DNA of 64,000 nt, taken from contig NZ_LMET01000001.1 of the NCBI RefSeq assembly GCF_001426485.1, positions 1,061,033 to 1,125,032 on the forward strand, written 5' to 3'. Positions 1 to 10,943 of the stretch are shown here, piece by piece; position 1 is the first letter of the stretch, and the number at the start of each line of letters is the position of its first letter. The notes beneath the pieces are model-generated. The model was not told the DNA's origin. It worked only from the letters and a program-made list of their open reading frames with translations, and made no database searches. This DNA is from Aeromicrobium sp. Root472D3 (GTDB lineage Bacteria; Actinomycetota; Actinomycetes; Propionibacteriales; Nocardioidaceae). The position numbers were made by a program, and so were the translations under genes.

Positions 1-53
1 TACAGCGATCGGGCTTGCGTCACGTCGCCTCGCTTCGCTCACGCTCGGCCGCA

Positions 54-104
54 GCGGCCTCTCTGGCGACCGGGTGGTTCGGGCGGCCTCCCTGGCGACC
101 GGGG
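54..104. repeat. two near-identical ~22-base direct repeats
   Basis: Two copies of gcggcctcYctggcgaccgg lie at about 54-75 and 83-104, 29 bases apart, just upstream of the first gene. Nothing else is recognisable in bases 1-110. The repeat may come from a local duplication; its role is unknown. Confidence 0.5.
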
Positions 105-122
105 CGGGCGTACGGTTGGCGC

Positions 123-1169
123 ATGATCGACTGGAACCTCGCGCTCGCGACGGCCACGAAGCTGTCGCGCCCCGGCCCCGACCTGTCGGCCGCGGAGGCC
201 GCCGAGGCGGTCGCCGAGCTGCGCGAGGGCGCCGCCCGCTCCGAAGGACCGGTCCGCGAGTTCAGCGACCTGCACGCCCGCTCCGCCACGGCCCCCGTGC
301 TCGTGATCGACCGGCCGCGCTGGGTCGAGGCCAACCTGAGCACGTTCGAGCTGCTGATGAACCCCGTCGAGGCCCGGCTCGCGGCGGCCGGCAAGGGGTC
401 GTCGCGCCTCGGGGGCTCGATCAGCCGCAAGGTCAGCGGCGCCGAGGTCGGCGCGCTGATGTCGTTCATGTCGTCGAAGGTGCTGGGCCAGTTCGACCCG
501 TTCTGGACCGGGCCCGACGGCGAGGGCGGACGGCTGCTGCTCGTCGCCCCCAACGTCGTCGAGGTCGAGCGCAAGCTCGGCGTCGACCCCCACGACTTCC
601 GCCTCTGGGTGTGCCTGCACGAGGAGACGCACCGCGTGCAGTTCACCGCCGTCGACTGGATGCGCGGCCACATGACGTCGCTGATCGACGAATTCATCGA
701 GGCGACCGACCTCGACTCGTCGGCCGTGGCGTCGATGATGTCGGACGGTCTCGGCGAGGTCGTCCGCATCGTCAAGGGCGACTCCGACGCGTCGCTCAGC
801 GAGGTGTTCCAGAACGACCGGCAGCGCGAGATCGTCGACCGGCTGACGGGCATCATGTCGTTGCTCGAGGGCCACGCCGACGTCGTGATGGACGGCGTGG
901 GCCCCGAGGTCATCCCCAGCGTCGCCGAGATCCGGCGCAAGTTCACCGAGCGGCGGGCGGGCGCGAGCCCGCTCGACCGCATGCTGCGACGCCTGCTCGG
1001 CGTCGACGCCAAGATGCGCCAGTACCGCGACGGGGCGACGTTCGTGCGGCACGTCATCGACACCGTCGGCCTCGACGGCTTCAACCAGGTGTGGGCCGGT
1101 CCCGACCAGCTCCCCGGCAAGGCCGAGATCCTCGATCCCGCCGCGTGGATCACGCGCGTGCACGGCTAG
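123..1169 (+). CDS. zinc-dependent metalloprotease-like protein, DUF2342 family
   Basis: Protein of 348 residues resembling the actinobacterial DUF2342 family, often labelled zinc-dependent metalloprotease or F420-associated protein. The middle of the protein carries HEETH, the HExxH pattern of zinc peptidases, and the conserved region SSKVLGQFDPF lies upstream of it. No signal peptide is visible, so it is probably cytoplasmic. An upstream in-frame ATG at 15 exists, but I chose 123: the protein then begins MIDWNLALA, and a TACGGT box at 111-116 lies six bases before the ATG, as in other probable leaderless genes here. Its substrate is unknown. In actinobacteria this family commonly sits next to tilS, as here. 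Confidence 0.82.
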   Translation: MIDWNLALATATKLSRPGPDLSAAEAAEAVAELREGAARSEGPVREFSDLHARSATAPVLVIDRPRWVEANLSTFELLMNPVEARLAAAGKGSSRLGGSISRKVSGAEVGALMSFMSSKVLGQFDPFWTGPDGEGGRLLLVAPNVVEVERKLGVDPHDFRLWVCLHEETHRVQFTAVDWMRGHMTSLIDEFIEATDLDSSAVASMMSDGLGEVVRIVKGDSDASLSEVFQNDRQREIVDRLTGIMSLLEGHADVVMDGVGPEVIPSVAEIRRKFTERRAGASPLDRMLRRLLGVDAKMRQYRDGATFVRHVIDTVGLDGFNQVWAGPDQLPGKAEILDPAAWITRVHG

Positions 1170-1176
1170 GCCCGAC

Positions 1177-2154
1177 GTGGGCGGTGCGCTCGATCCCGCG
1201 GTCGCGACGGGACGCAACCTCGTGCGGCGGGCGCTCGCCGACCTCCCGGCCGGCTCGCCCCTCGTCGTCGGCGTCTCCGGGGGCGCCGACTCGCTGGCCC
1301 TCGCGGCCGTCACGGAGTTCGTCGCGGGGCAGGAGTCGTTCGCGCTGACCGCCGTCGTCGTCGACCACGGGCTGCAACCGGGGTCGGACGAGGTCGCGGC
1401 CACCGCGGTGCGACGCCTGGCGTCGGTCGGGGTGCCGGCGACCGTGCGGCGCGTCGACGTCGGGCGGACGGGTGGCCCCGAGGCCGCCGCCCGCAGCGCG
1501 CGCCGCGCGGCGCTCGCCGCGGCCGCCGACGAGGCGGGCGCCGCGGCGGTCCTGCTCGCCCACACCCTCGACGACCAGGCCGAGACGGTCCTGCTGGGCC
1601 TCGGCCGCGGCTCCGGCCCGCGCTCGATCGCCGGCATGGCGCCCCGCGACGGCCTGTGGCGCCGGCCCCTGCTGACGCTGCGGCGGTCCGACACCGAGCG
1701 CATCTGCCGCGCGTCCGGCCTCGAGTGGTGGAGCGACCCCCACAACGTCGACCCCGCGTTCCGCCGCTCCCGCGTGCGGGCCGAGGTCGTGCCGGTGCTC
1801 GAGGACGTCCTCGGGGGAGGCGTCGCCGAGGCGCTGGCCCGCACCGCCGACCAGGTGCGCGCCGACGGCGCGCTGCTCGACGCGCTCGCCGCCGACGTCG
1901 CCGAGCCCCACGACGTCGCGGTGCTCGCCGCGCTGCCCGGGGCCCTGCGGTCGCGGGTGCTGCGGCGCATCGCCCTCGAGGCCGGCGCCTCGGCCGACGA
2001 GCTGTCGTCGACCCACCTCCTCGAGCTCGACCGGCTCGTCACCGACTGGCACGGGCAGCGGCGCATCGAGCTGCCCGGACGGGTGAGCGTGACCCGTGCC
2101 AGGACGTCAGGGGGGACTTCCCTGACGTTCGCAGCCACCCCTGTGGGAGGCTGA
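1177..2154 (+). CDS. tilS: tRNA(Ile)-lysidine synthetase
   Basis: TilS ligates lysine to C34 of tRNA-Ile(CAU), using ATP, so that the tRNA reads AUA codons. The N-terminal PP-loop SGGADS (residues 34-39) is the ATP-binding signature of this N-type ATPase, and [12 protein letters not shown] further on is also typical. At 325 residues it is a short actinobacterial form. The GTG start lies 7 bases after the preceding stop, and hpt follows 4 bases downstream, the standard tilS-hpt-ftsH order. Family assignment is firm. Confidence 0.95.
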   Translation: MGGALDPAVATGRNLVRRALADLPAGSPLVVGVSGGADSLALAAVTEFVAGQESFALTAVVVDHGLQPGSDEVAATAVRRLASVGVPATVRRVDVGRTGGPEAAARSARRAALAAAADEAGAAAVLLAHTLDDQAETVLLGLGRGSGPRSIAGMAPRDGLWRRPLLTLRRSDTERICRASGLEWWSDPHNVDPAFRRSRVRAEVVPVLEDVLGGGVAEALARTADQVRADGALLDALAADVAEPHDVAVLAALPGALRSRVLRRIALEAGASADELSSTHLLELDRLVTDWHGQRRIELPGRVSVTRARTSGGTSLTFAATPVGG

Positions 2155-2158
2155 TCCC

Positions 2159-2716
2159 GTGGACCAGACGCATGTCGAAGGTGACCTCGAGCTCGACCAG
2201 ACCCTCTTCACGGAGGAGCAGATCACGACCCGCCTCTCCGAGATGGCGCGCCAGATCGAAGCCGACTACGAGGGCAAGGACCTCCTGCTCGTGGGCGTGC
2301 TGAAGGGCGCCGTGATGGTGATGGCCGATCTGGCCCGCAGCCTGCACCGCCACGTCGAGATGGACTGGATGGCGGTGTCGTCGTACGGCTCGGGCACCAA
2401 GTCGTCCGGCGTCGTGCGCATCCTCAAGGACCTGGACACCGACCTCAACGGCCGGCACGTCCTGATCGTCGAGGACATCATCGACACGGGCCTGACCCTC
2501 TCGTGGCTCATCACGAACCTGCGCTCGCGCGGGCCCGCGTCGGTCGAGATCGCGACGCTCCTGCGCAAGCCCGACGCGCAGCAGATGGAGGTCGAGGTCA
2601 AGTACGTCGGCTTCGACATCCCCAACGCCTTCGTCGTCGGCTACGGCCTCGACTTCGACGAGCGCTACCGCAACCTGCGCTGCATCGGCACCCTCTCGCC
2701 CCACGTGTATTCATAG
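2159..2716 (+). CDS. hpt: hypoxanthine-guanine phosphoribosyltransferase
   Basis: Purine salvage enzyme of 185 residues that joins hypoxanthine or guanine to PRPP, giving IMP or GMP. The type I phosphoribosyltransferase PRPP loop is visible as [11 protein letters not shown], with the upstream [10 protein letters not shown] segment and a C-terminal [12 protein letters not shown]. The GTG start is preceded by gggagg about nine bases upstream, inside the end of tilS, so the two genes are probably co-transcribed. Length is normal for the family. Confidence 0.95.
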   Translation: MDQTHVEGDLELDQTLFTEEQITTRLSEMARQIEADYEGKDLLLVGVLKGAVMVMADLARSLHRHVEMDWMAVSSYGSGTKSSGVVRILKDLDTDLNGRHVLIVEDIIDTGLTLSWLITNLRSRGPASVEIATLLRKPDAQQMEVEVKYVGFDIPNAFVVGYGLDFDERYRNLRCIGTLSPHVYS

Positions 2717-2721
2717 GGCCC

Positions 2722-2740
2722 AGTTCGCTGTCGGCGAACT
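2722..2740. promoter_or_regulatory. ClgR-like palindrome upstream of ftsH
   Basis: The inverted repeat GTTCGCtgtcgGCGAAC (2723-2739, flanked by a matching A/T pair) lies between hpt and ftsH. It is almost identical to the palindrome ahead of clpC at 25444-25461 and fits the ClgR operator as I remember it (CGC-Y-N3-R-GCG core). It has no T-run, so it is less likely to be a terminator. Regulation of ftsH through it is inferred. Confidence 0.5.
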
Positions 2741-2854
2741 CCGCTCGGGAACGATGACGGCGGTTGAGCGCGTTCAACTGATGAGCGGCGCCCCGTGTAC
2801 CGTTCGACTACCGACCAGCACCCGAGGAGGAGTGGACCCGATCCACGCCGCTAC

Positions 2855-4866
<2,012 letters not shown>

Positions 4867-4870
<4 letters not shown>

Positions 4871-5433
4871 CGGTCGACCGTCCCCGCGCCGAGGCGGCGA
4901 TCCGTGAGCTGCTGTTCGCGATCGGCGAGGACCCCGACCGCGACGGGCTCAGGGACACGCCGATGCGGGTCGCGAAGTCGTACGACGAGCTGCTCGCCGG
5001 CCTCGACCAGACCGCCGCCGACGTGCTCAACATCGAGTTCGAGGTCGGCCACGAGGAGCTCGTGCTGGTCAAGGACATCGAGCTGTGGTCGATGTGCGAG
5101 CACCACCTGGTGCCGTTCTTCGGCGTCGCCCACGTCGGCTACATCCCGGCCGAGGGCGGCCGGGTCACGGGTCTGTCGAAGCTCGCCCGCCTGGTCGACG
5201 TCTACGCGCGGCGTCCGCAGGTGCAGGAGCGCCTCACGACGCAGATCGCCGAGTCGCTGGTCGAGATCCTGAAGCCCAAGGGCGTCATCGTCGTCCTCGA
5301 GGCCGAGCACCTGTGCATGGCGATGCGCGGCGTGCGCAAGGGCGGCGCCAAGACCGTCACGAGCGCGGTCCGCGGCCAGCTGCGCGATCCCGCGACCCGC
5401 GCCGAGGCCATGGGCCTCATCACGGCACGCTAG
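4867..5433 (+). CDS. folE: GTP cyclohydrolase I
   Basis: First enzyme of the pterin branch of folate synthesis, converting GTP to dihydroneopterin triphosphate. Zinc ligands are visible as CEHH (C77, H80) and C150 in the C-M-A-M-R-G motif. The central segment [20 protein letters not shown] is diagnostic. The protein has 188 residues. The GTG start overlaps the ftsH stop in GTGA, suggesting translational coupling, and folP follows after 7 bases. Confidence 0.96.
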
Positions 5434-5440
5434 GCCGCCC

Positions 5441-6271
5441 GTGCCCGACCACGACCGGTGCCTCGTGATGGGGGTCGTCAACGTCACGCCCGACTCGTTC
5501 TCCGACGGGGGACGCTGGCTCGACGCCGCGACCGCGGTCCGCCACGGCGTCGAGCTCGTGGCCGACGGGGCCGACCTGGTCGACGTCGGGGGCGAGTCGA
5601 CGCGTCCCGGGGCGCTGCGCATCGACGCCGACGAGGAGGCCCGCCGGGTGCTGCCGGTCATCGAGGGGCTCGTCGCCGAGGGCGTCCGCGTCTCGGTCGA
5701 CACGATGCGCGCGGCGACCGCGCGCCGGGCGCTCGAGGCCGGGGCGACGATCATCAACGACGTGTCGGGCGGACGGGCCGATCCCGCCATGATGGCGCTC
5801 GCCGCCGAGGTCGGGTCGCCCGTCGTGCTGATGCACTGGCGCGAGCACTCCGCCACGATGCAGAACCACACGCACTACGACGACCTCGTGGCCGACATCC
5901 GTGCCGAGCTGGGCCAGCAGGTCGACGCGGCGCTCGCGGCCGGCGTCGACCCGTCGCGCGTCATCGTCGACCCCGGCCTGGGGTTCTCCAAGACCGGCGA
6001 GCAGAACTGGACCGTGCTGGCCCACCTCGACGCCTTCGTCGCGATGGGCTTCCCCCTGCTCGTCGCCGCGAGCCGCAAGGGCTTCCTCGGCGAGCTGCTC
6101 GCCGGGCCCGACGGACCGCGTCCGGCCGGCGAGCGCGACCACGCCACGGCCGCCGTGTCGACCCTCGCCGCCGCCGCCGGCGCGTGGTGCGTCCGCGTCC
6201 ACGACGCGCGGTCGTCCGCCGACGCCGTGCGCGTCGCGTCCCGGCTCGCCGCCGAGTCGGGCCGGCGATGA
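5441..6271 (+). CDS. folP: dihydropteroate synthase
   Basis: Condenses dihydropterin pyrophosphate with p-aminobenzoate; the target of sulfonamides. The protein has 276 residues and shows the family signatures MGVVNVTPDSFSDGG near the N-terminus, DVGGESTRPGA (about residues 46-56), VDPGLGFSKT and the C-terminal VRVHD. It starts with GTG 7 bases after folE and ends in an ATGA overlap with the next gene, so it sits inside a tightly packed folate operon. Confidence 0.96.
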   Translation: MPDHDRCLVMGVVNVTPDSFSDGGRWLDAATAVRHGVELVADGADLVDVGGESTRPGALRIDADEEARRVLPVIEGLVAEGVRVSVDTMRAATARRALEAGATIINDVSGGRADPAMMALAAEVGSPVVLMHWREHSATMQNHTHYDDLVADIRAELGQQVDAALAAGVDPSRVIVDPGLGFSKTGEQNWTVLAHLDAFVAMGFPLLVAASRKGFLGELLAGPDGPRPAGERDHATAAVSTLAAAAGAWCVRVHDARSSADAVRVASRLAAESGRR

Positions 6272-6696
6272 CCGTCCAGCCGCTCGAGGTGCACCGGCTG
6301 TTCTACGACGCCGTCGAGTCCGGCGACGTCGACCTGATGGCGTCGCTGTGGGTCGACGACCCCGACACGTCGTGCGTGCACCCGGGAGCCGTCCCGCTGA
6401 GGGGCACGGCGCAGGTGCTGCGGTCGTGGACCGTCCTGATGGCCAACGTCGGCTACATCCAGTTCTTCCTGACCGACGTCGACGTCGTGATGCTGCCGCG
6501 CGGCGCCGACGAGCCCGACACCGCCGTCATCGTGTGCACCGAGAACATCCTGTCGGGCGAGGGCATGTCGTCGCCCGACGCCTTCGCGGGAGGCCGTGCG
6601 GTGTGCACCAGTATCGTGGTCAGGACCGGAGGCGGGTGGAAGTTCTGGTCCCGCCACGCCTCGCCGATCGCCGAGCTGATGCAGGAGGACGACTGA
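6268..6696 (+). CDS. NTF2/SnoaL-like protein in the folate operon
   Basis: A 142-residue protein with the look of the nuclear transport factor 2-like (SnoaL/DUF4440) fold: an N-terminal helix (VHRLFYDAVESGDVDLMASLW), the DPDTSCVHPG segment, and alternating strands ending in GGWKFWSRHASPI. It overlaps folP by ATGA and ends directly before the folB ATG, so it is translated with the folate enzymes. No catalytic role is evident. A part in pterin handling or dephosphorylation is only a guess from position. Confidence 0.85.
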   Translation: MTVQPLEVHRLFYDAVESGDVDLMASLWVDDPDTSCVHPGAVPLRGTAQVLRSWTVLMANVGYIQFFLTDVDVVMLPRGADEPDTAVIVCTENILSGEGMSSPDAFAGGRAVCTSIVVRTGGGWKFWSRHASPIAELMQEDD

Positions 6697-7074
6697 ATGG
6701 CCATTCCCGACGGTCTCGACCGCATCGACCTGATCGGCATCTCGGCGCACGGACACCACGGCGTGTTCGACGAGGAGAAGAAGAACGGGCAAACATTCGT
6801 CGTCGACGTGAGCCTGGGTCTCGACCTCGGGCCCGCGGCGCGCGAGCACGACCTGACGCGCACGGTGCACTACGGGGTGCTCGCGCAGCAGATCCACGAC
6901 GCCATCGTGAGCGACCCCGTCGACCTCATCGAGACGGTCGCGCTCCGTATGGTGGACTTGTGCCTGGCCGAAGAGCCGGTCCGATGGGTTAGCGTGACGG
7001 TGCACAAGCCCGAAGCGCCCATCGCGGTGACGTTCCACGACGTCGCCGTCACGATAGAGCGGAGCAGACAGTGA
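6697..7074 (+). CDS. folB: dihydroneopterin aldolase
   Basis: Cleaves 7,8-dihydroneopterin to 6-hydroxymethyl-dihydropterin and glycolaldehyde. The 125-residue protein begins with the typical IDLIGISAHGHHGVFDEEK region and contains TVHYGVLAQQI and the late VHKPEAPI motif with its catalytic lysine. The ATG follows the previous stop with no gap, and the end overlaps folK by 4 bases. Confidence 0.95.
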   Translation: MAIPDGLDRIDLIGISAHGHHGVFDEEKKNGQTFVVDVSLGLDLGPAAREHDLTRTVHYGVLAQQIHDAIVSDPVDLIETVALRMVDLCLAEEPVRWVSVTVHKPEAPIAVTFHDVAVTIERSRQ

Positions 7075-7634
7075 CCGAAGCGCCCACCCCGTACGTGCTG
7101 GACGCCGACACGATGACGGGCGGCATGCGTCCGATCCGGCAGGCCGTCCTGGCGATCGGATCGAACCTGGGCGATCGCATCGACAAGCTGCAGGGGGCCG
7201 TCTCCGCGCTGGAGGACACCCCCGAGGTCACGATCGTCGCGATCTCGTCGGTCTACGAGACCGAGCCGGTCGGCAGCCCCGACGGCTCGGGCAAGTTCCT
7301 CAACGCCGTCGTCCTGATCGACACGACCCTCACGGTCCACACGTTGCTCGACCGCGCGCTCGCGATCGAGGACGCGTTCGGCCGCGAGCGCTCCGAGCCG
7401 GGCGCGCCGCGCACGCTCGACGTCGACGTCATCGTCGTCGGCAACCGGGTCGCCGAGGACGAGCAGCTCGTGCTGCCGCACCCGCGCGCCCACGAGCGCG
7501 GCTTCGTGCTCGTGCCGTGGCTCGAGGTCGACCCCGAGGGCGAGATCCCCGGCAAGGGCTTCGTCGCCGACCTGATCGGCGACGTGGACGTCAGCGGCGT
7601 CGTCAAGCGTGAGGACCTCGAGATCATCCTGTGA
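7071..7634 (+). CDS. folK: 6-hydroxymethyl-dihydropterin pyrophosphokinase
   Basis: Transfers pyrophosphate from ATP to hydroxymethyl-dihydropterin, making the substrate of FolP. The motif AIGSNLGDR lies near residue 26, after an N-terminal extension of about 20 residues, followed by SSVYETEPVG and the metal-binding segment RTLDVDVIVV and LPHPRAHER. GTG start in a GTGA overlap with folB. The start could be further in, since the extension is not part of the core fold. Confidence 0.94.
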   Translation: MTEAPTPYVLDADTMTGGMRPIRQAVLAIGSNLGDRIDKLQGAVSALEDTPEVTIVAISSVYETEPVGSPDGSGKFLNAVVLIDTTLTVHTLLDRALAIEDAFGRERSEPGAPRTLDVDVIVVGNRVAEDEQLVLPHPRAHERGFVLVPWLEVDPEGEIPGKGFVADLIGDVDVSGVVKREDLEIIL

Positions 7635-8110
7635 TCGCCAAGCCGACCCCGGCGCTGCTGGTCGCCGTCCTGCTCGCGGTCGGCGTCGTCGCCGGGCGGC
7701 TGACGCCGCCCCTCGTCGTGCGTCTGGGGGGCAACCCGCCCCGCCTGGGGTGGATCGCCCCGCTGACGCTCCTGGCCGGCGCCGTCGTGGTCGGGATGTT
7801 CGCGTGGAGCACGTGGCAGACGCTCCACCGCCGGCACGAGCGGATCGCCGTCGACCACGGCATCCGCATGCTGGCGCTGGCCAAGGCCAGCGCGATCGTC
7901 GGGGCACTCGTCGGCGGCTACTACGGCGGGTACGCCCTGGCCTTCCTCGACGCGCTCGACGCGACGCTGGGCCGTGAGCGCTTCGTGCGCGGCCTCGCGG
8001 CGGCGATCGCGAGCCTGCTGCTGATGGTGGCCGCGCTGCTGCTCGAGCGGGCGTGCCGCCTGCCCGACGACGAGGACGAGGACCCCCAGGAGGGCGTCAC
8101 CGCCCCCTGA
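7631..8110 (+). CDS. DUF3180 membrane protein
   Basis: A 159-residue protein with four predicted membrane segments (about residues 7-24, 40-60, 85-110 and 120-142). It matches the DUF3180 family, found in actinobacteria directly after folK. GTG start overlapping the folK stop in GTGA. The function is unknown; its strict position at the end of the folate operon suggests a linked role, perhaps transport, but nothing in the sequence proves this. Confidence 0.85.
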   Translation: MIAKPTPALLVAVLLAVGVVAGRLTPPLVVRLGGNPPRLGWIAPLTLLAGAVVVGMFAWSTWQTLHRRHERIAVDHGIRMLALAKASAIVGALVGGYYGGYALAFLDALDATLGRERFVRGLAAAIASLLLMVAALLLERACRLPDDEDEDPQEGVTAP

Positions 8111-8116
8111 CGGGCG

Positions 8117-9769
8117 TCAGCCGAGGAGGGTCTCGCGGAGGGTGCCGAGGCCGATGCTGCCGACCGAGAGCGCCTGGCGGTGGAACTCCTTCAGGTCGGC
8201 GCGCTCGCCCTGCGCCGCGACCCAGTCGTCGCGCAGCTGCTCCCACATGCGCTGGCCGACCTTGTACGACGGCGCCTGCCCGGCCCAGCCGAGGTAGCGG
8301 TTGACCTCGAACCGCACGAACGAGTCGTTCATGTTCACGTGCTGCGCCATGAACCCGAAGGCGTCCTCGCCGGTCCACGTGCCGCTGCCGTCGGGCCTCG
8401 GCTTCTGCAGGTGCACCCCGATGTCGAGGACGACGCGGGCCGCGCGCATGCGCTGGCCGTCGAGCATGCCGAGGCGGTCGGCGGGGTCGTCGAGGTAGCC
8501 GAGATCGGCCATCAGGCGCTCGGCGTACAGGGCCCACCCCTCGCCGTGGCCCGAGTTCCAGTTGAGCCGGCGCCAGCCGTTGAGCTCGGCGCTGTTGTAC
8601 GTCGCGAGCCCGCACTGGAGGTGGTGGCCCGGGACGCCCTCGTGGTAGACGGTCGTGAGCTCGCGCCACGTGTCGAACTCCGTGATGCCGGCCGGGACGC
8701 TCCACCACATGCGGCCGGCGCGCTCGAAGTCCTCGCTCGGCGGCGTGTAGTAGATGCCGCCCTCGTCGGTCGGGGCGATCATGCACTCGAGCCGTCGCAT
8801 GGGCTCGGGGATGTCGAAGTGCGTGCGGCCGAGGTCGGCGACTGCCTGGTCGCTGGTGCGCTGCATCCACGCCTGCAGCGCCTCGGTGCCGTGCAGCTTG
8901 CGGGACGGGTCGGCGTCGAGATGCGCGATCGCCTCGGCGACGCCCGCTCCGGGAAGGACCTGGTCGGCGATGCGCTCCTGCTCGGCGACCATGCGCGCCA
9001 GCTCGTCGATGCCCCACTCGTACGTCTCGTCGAGGTCGATCTCGGCCCCCACGAACGCCCGTGACGCGAGCGCGTAGTGCTCGCGGCCGACGGCGTCGGC
9101 CTCGCGGGCGTGCGGGGCGAGGTCGCGCTCGAGGAACTCCGCGAGCCGCCCGTACGCCTCGGACGCGACGCGCGCTCCCTCGTCGAGATCGGCCTGCAGG
9201 CTCGGCGGGACGTCCGCGCGGGCCGCGAGGCTCGCGAAGAAGCTGTCGCCGCCCACCTGCTTGCGTGCCTGCGTGGCGACCTCGCGCACCTGGCGGACGG
9301 CGGGGACGTTGCCCGCGGCGATGCCGATGCGCAGCGAGTCGAGGTAGCCGGCCATCGCGCCCGGCAGGTGCTGCATGCGACGGGCGACGTGCTCCCAGCC
9401 GTCCGTCGTCGACGTGTCCATCAGGTCGAAGACGTCGCGCAGCTCCTGGCCGGGGGACGCGATGACGTTGAGGTCGCGCTGCTAGAAGCCCGCCTCGATC
9501 TGCTCGAGCTCGAGCCCGAGGGTGCGGACGAGCTCGGCCTGCGTCACGACGTCCGTCGGGTCGTCGGGTCGCGCGTCGCGCACCCGCGCCAGCATCGACC
9601 GGGCGGCGTCGGCGCGTGCGGCGACCCCGTCGGGGGAGTGGTCGGTGTAGTCGGACTCCCGGCCGGGACGCCCGAGGTGGACGTGCAGCTCGGGGGTGAG
9701 CTCGAGCATCGTCTCGAGCCACTGCTCGGCGAGGTCGTCGATGGGCGTCGGTTCGCGGTGGTCGGCCAT
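8117..9769 (-). pseudogene. DUF885 peptidase-like gene interrupted by an in-frame amber codon
   Basis: The reading frame encodes a DUF885-family protein (550 codons plus stop), with the zinc-peptidase-like HEGVPGHHLQ motif and a later GHGEGWALYAERL glutamate motif. At codon 96 (9484-9482 on this strand) there is a TAG between ...LEQIEAGF and QRDLNVIASPGQ, with the same frame continuing on both sides. Conserved family sequence spans the stop, so this is a point nonsense change (for example from TGG or CAG) or a sequencing error. A TAGGGT box sits six bases before the ATG at 9769. An internal ATG at 9421 could make an N-truncated product that keeps the metal site. TAG serves as a normal stop in many neighbours, so reassignment is unlikely. 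Confidence 0.8.
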
Positions 9770-9800
9770 GCCCCGACCCTACGACGCCGGCCCGGCGGGG

Positions 9801-10943
9801 CTACTTGTCGATGTCGCCGACGACGAAGAACATCGAGCCGAGGATCGCGACGAGGTCGGCCACGACGGTGCCCGACACGATCTCGGGCAGCACCGCGACG
9901 TTGTTGAACGAGGCCGTGCGCAGCTTCAGCCGCCACGGCGTCTTCTCGCCGCGCGAGACCAGGTAGTACCCGTTGAGCCCCAGCGGGTTCTCGGTCCAGA
10001 CGTACGTCGACCCCTCGGGGGCCTTGAGGATCTTGGGCAGCCGGACGTTGACGGGCCCCGGCGCGAGCCCGGCCAGCCGCGTCAGGCAGGCGTCGGCGAG
10101 GTCGAGCGACACCTTCGTCTGCTCGAGCAGCACCGAGAACCGCGCGTGGCAGTCGCCCTCGGTCATGACGGGCACCCGCAGGACGTCCTGCAGCTCGCCG
10201 TACGCGAGGTACGGCTCGTCGCGGCGCAGGTCGAGGTCGAGGCCCGACGCCCGCGCGATGGGTCCCGAGACGCCGTAGGCCTGCACGAGCTCGGGCGACA
10301 GGACGCCGACGCCGACGGTGCGGGCACGGAAGATCTCGTTGCCGAGCACGAGGTCCTCGAGCTCGGCGAGCCGTGAGCGGACCGTCGCGATCGCGGCGGA
10401 CGCCCGACCCGTCCACCCCGCGGGGATGTCCTCCTTGAGGCCGCCGACGCGGTTGAACATGTAGTGCATGCGCCCGCCGGAGACCTCCTCCATGACCTCC
10501 TGGATCGTCTCGCGCTCGCGGAACGCGTAGAAGACCGGCGTGATCGCGCCCAGCTCGAGCGGGTACGACCCGAGGAACATCAGGTGGTTGAGGACGCGGT
10601 TGAGCTCGGCCAGCAGCGTGCGCAGCCACGTCGCCCGCTCGGGCACCTCCATGCCGAGCATGTCCTCGACGGCCAGCACGACCCCGAGCTCGGAGGAGAA
10701 GGCGCTGAGCCAGTCGTGGCGGTTGGCCAGGACGACGATCTGCCGGTAGTCACGCACCTCGAACAGCTTCTCGACACCGCGGTGCATGTAGCCGACGATC
10801 GGCTCGCACGCCCGCACGCGCTCGCCGTCGAGCGTCAGGCGCAGCCGCAGGACGCCGTGGGTCGCGGGGTGCTGCGGCCCGATGTTGAGCACCATGTCGG
10901 TCGTCGCGAAGCCCGTGCCGACGCTGGCGGTGACCTCGGTCAT
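9801..10943 (-). CDS. stand-alone NuoD-like complex I 49-kDa subunit paralogue
   Basis: 380 residues matching NADH-quinone oxidoreductase subunit D along the whole length, from [13 protein letters not shown] to the terminal [12 protein letters not shown]. No other nuo genes are nearby. Against the bovine subunit at a constant offset of 30, His29 equals His59 (kept), Arg55 equals Arg85 (kept, in MHRGVEKL) and Trp78 replaces the quinone-binding Tyr108 (ANRHDWLSA). The ATG overlaps the stop of the preceding gene in ATGA, so it is the third gene of a coupled operon headed by a MidA-type methyltransferase. It could be a spare or specialised complex I subunit. S. coelicolor has, as I recall, a nuoD2 in a similar region. 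Confidence 0.9.
   Translation of the reverse strand: MTEVTASVGTGFATTDMVLNIGPQHPATHGVLRLRLTLDGERVRACEPIVGYMHRGVEKLFEVRDYRQIVVLANRHDWLSAFSSELGVVLAVEDMLGMEVPERATWLRTLLAELNRVLNHLMFLGSYPLELGAITPVFYAFRERETIQEVMEEVSGGRMHYMFNRVGGLKEDIPAGWTGRASAAIATVRSRLAELEDLVLGNEIFRARTVGVGVLSPELVQAYGVSGPIARASGLDLDLRRDEPYLAYGELQDVLRVPVMTEGDCHARFSVLLEQTKVSLDLADACLTRLAGLAPGPVNVRLPKILKAPEGSTYVWTENPLGLNGYYLVSRGEKTPWRLKLRTASFNNVAVLPEIVSGTVVADLVAILGSMFFVVGDIDK

Noticed and set aside
15..122. Upstream extension of the DUF2342 protein from ATG 15
   Set aside because: The extra 36 residues are Arg/Ala-rich with no family likeness, and a promoter-like box falls inside them.
8117..9769. Amber codon read as pyrrolysine or by stop-codon reassignment
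   Set aside because: TAG ends many ordinary genes in this window (for example at 1169, 2716, 5433 and 38133), and nothing around the codon suggests recoding.
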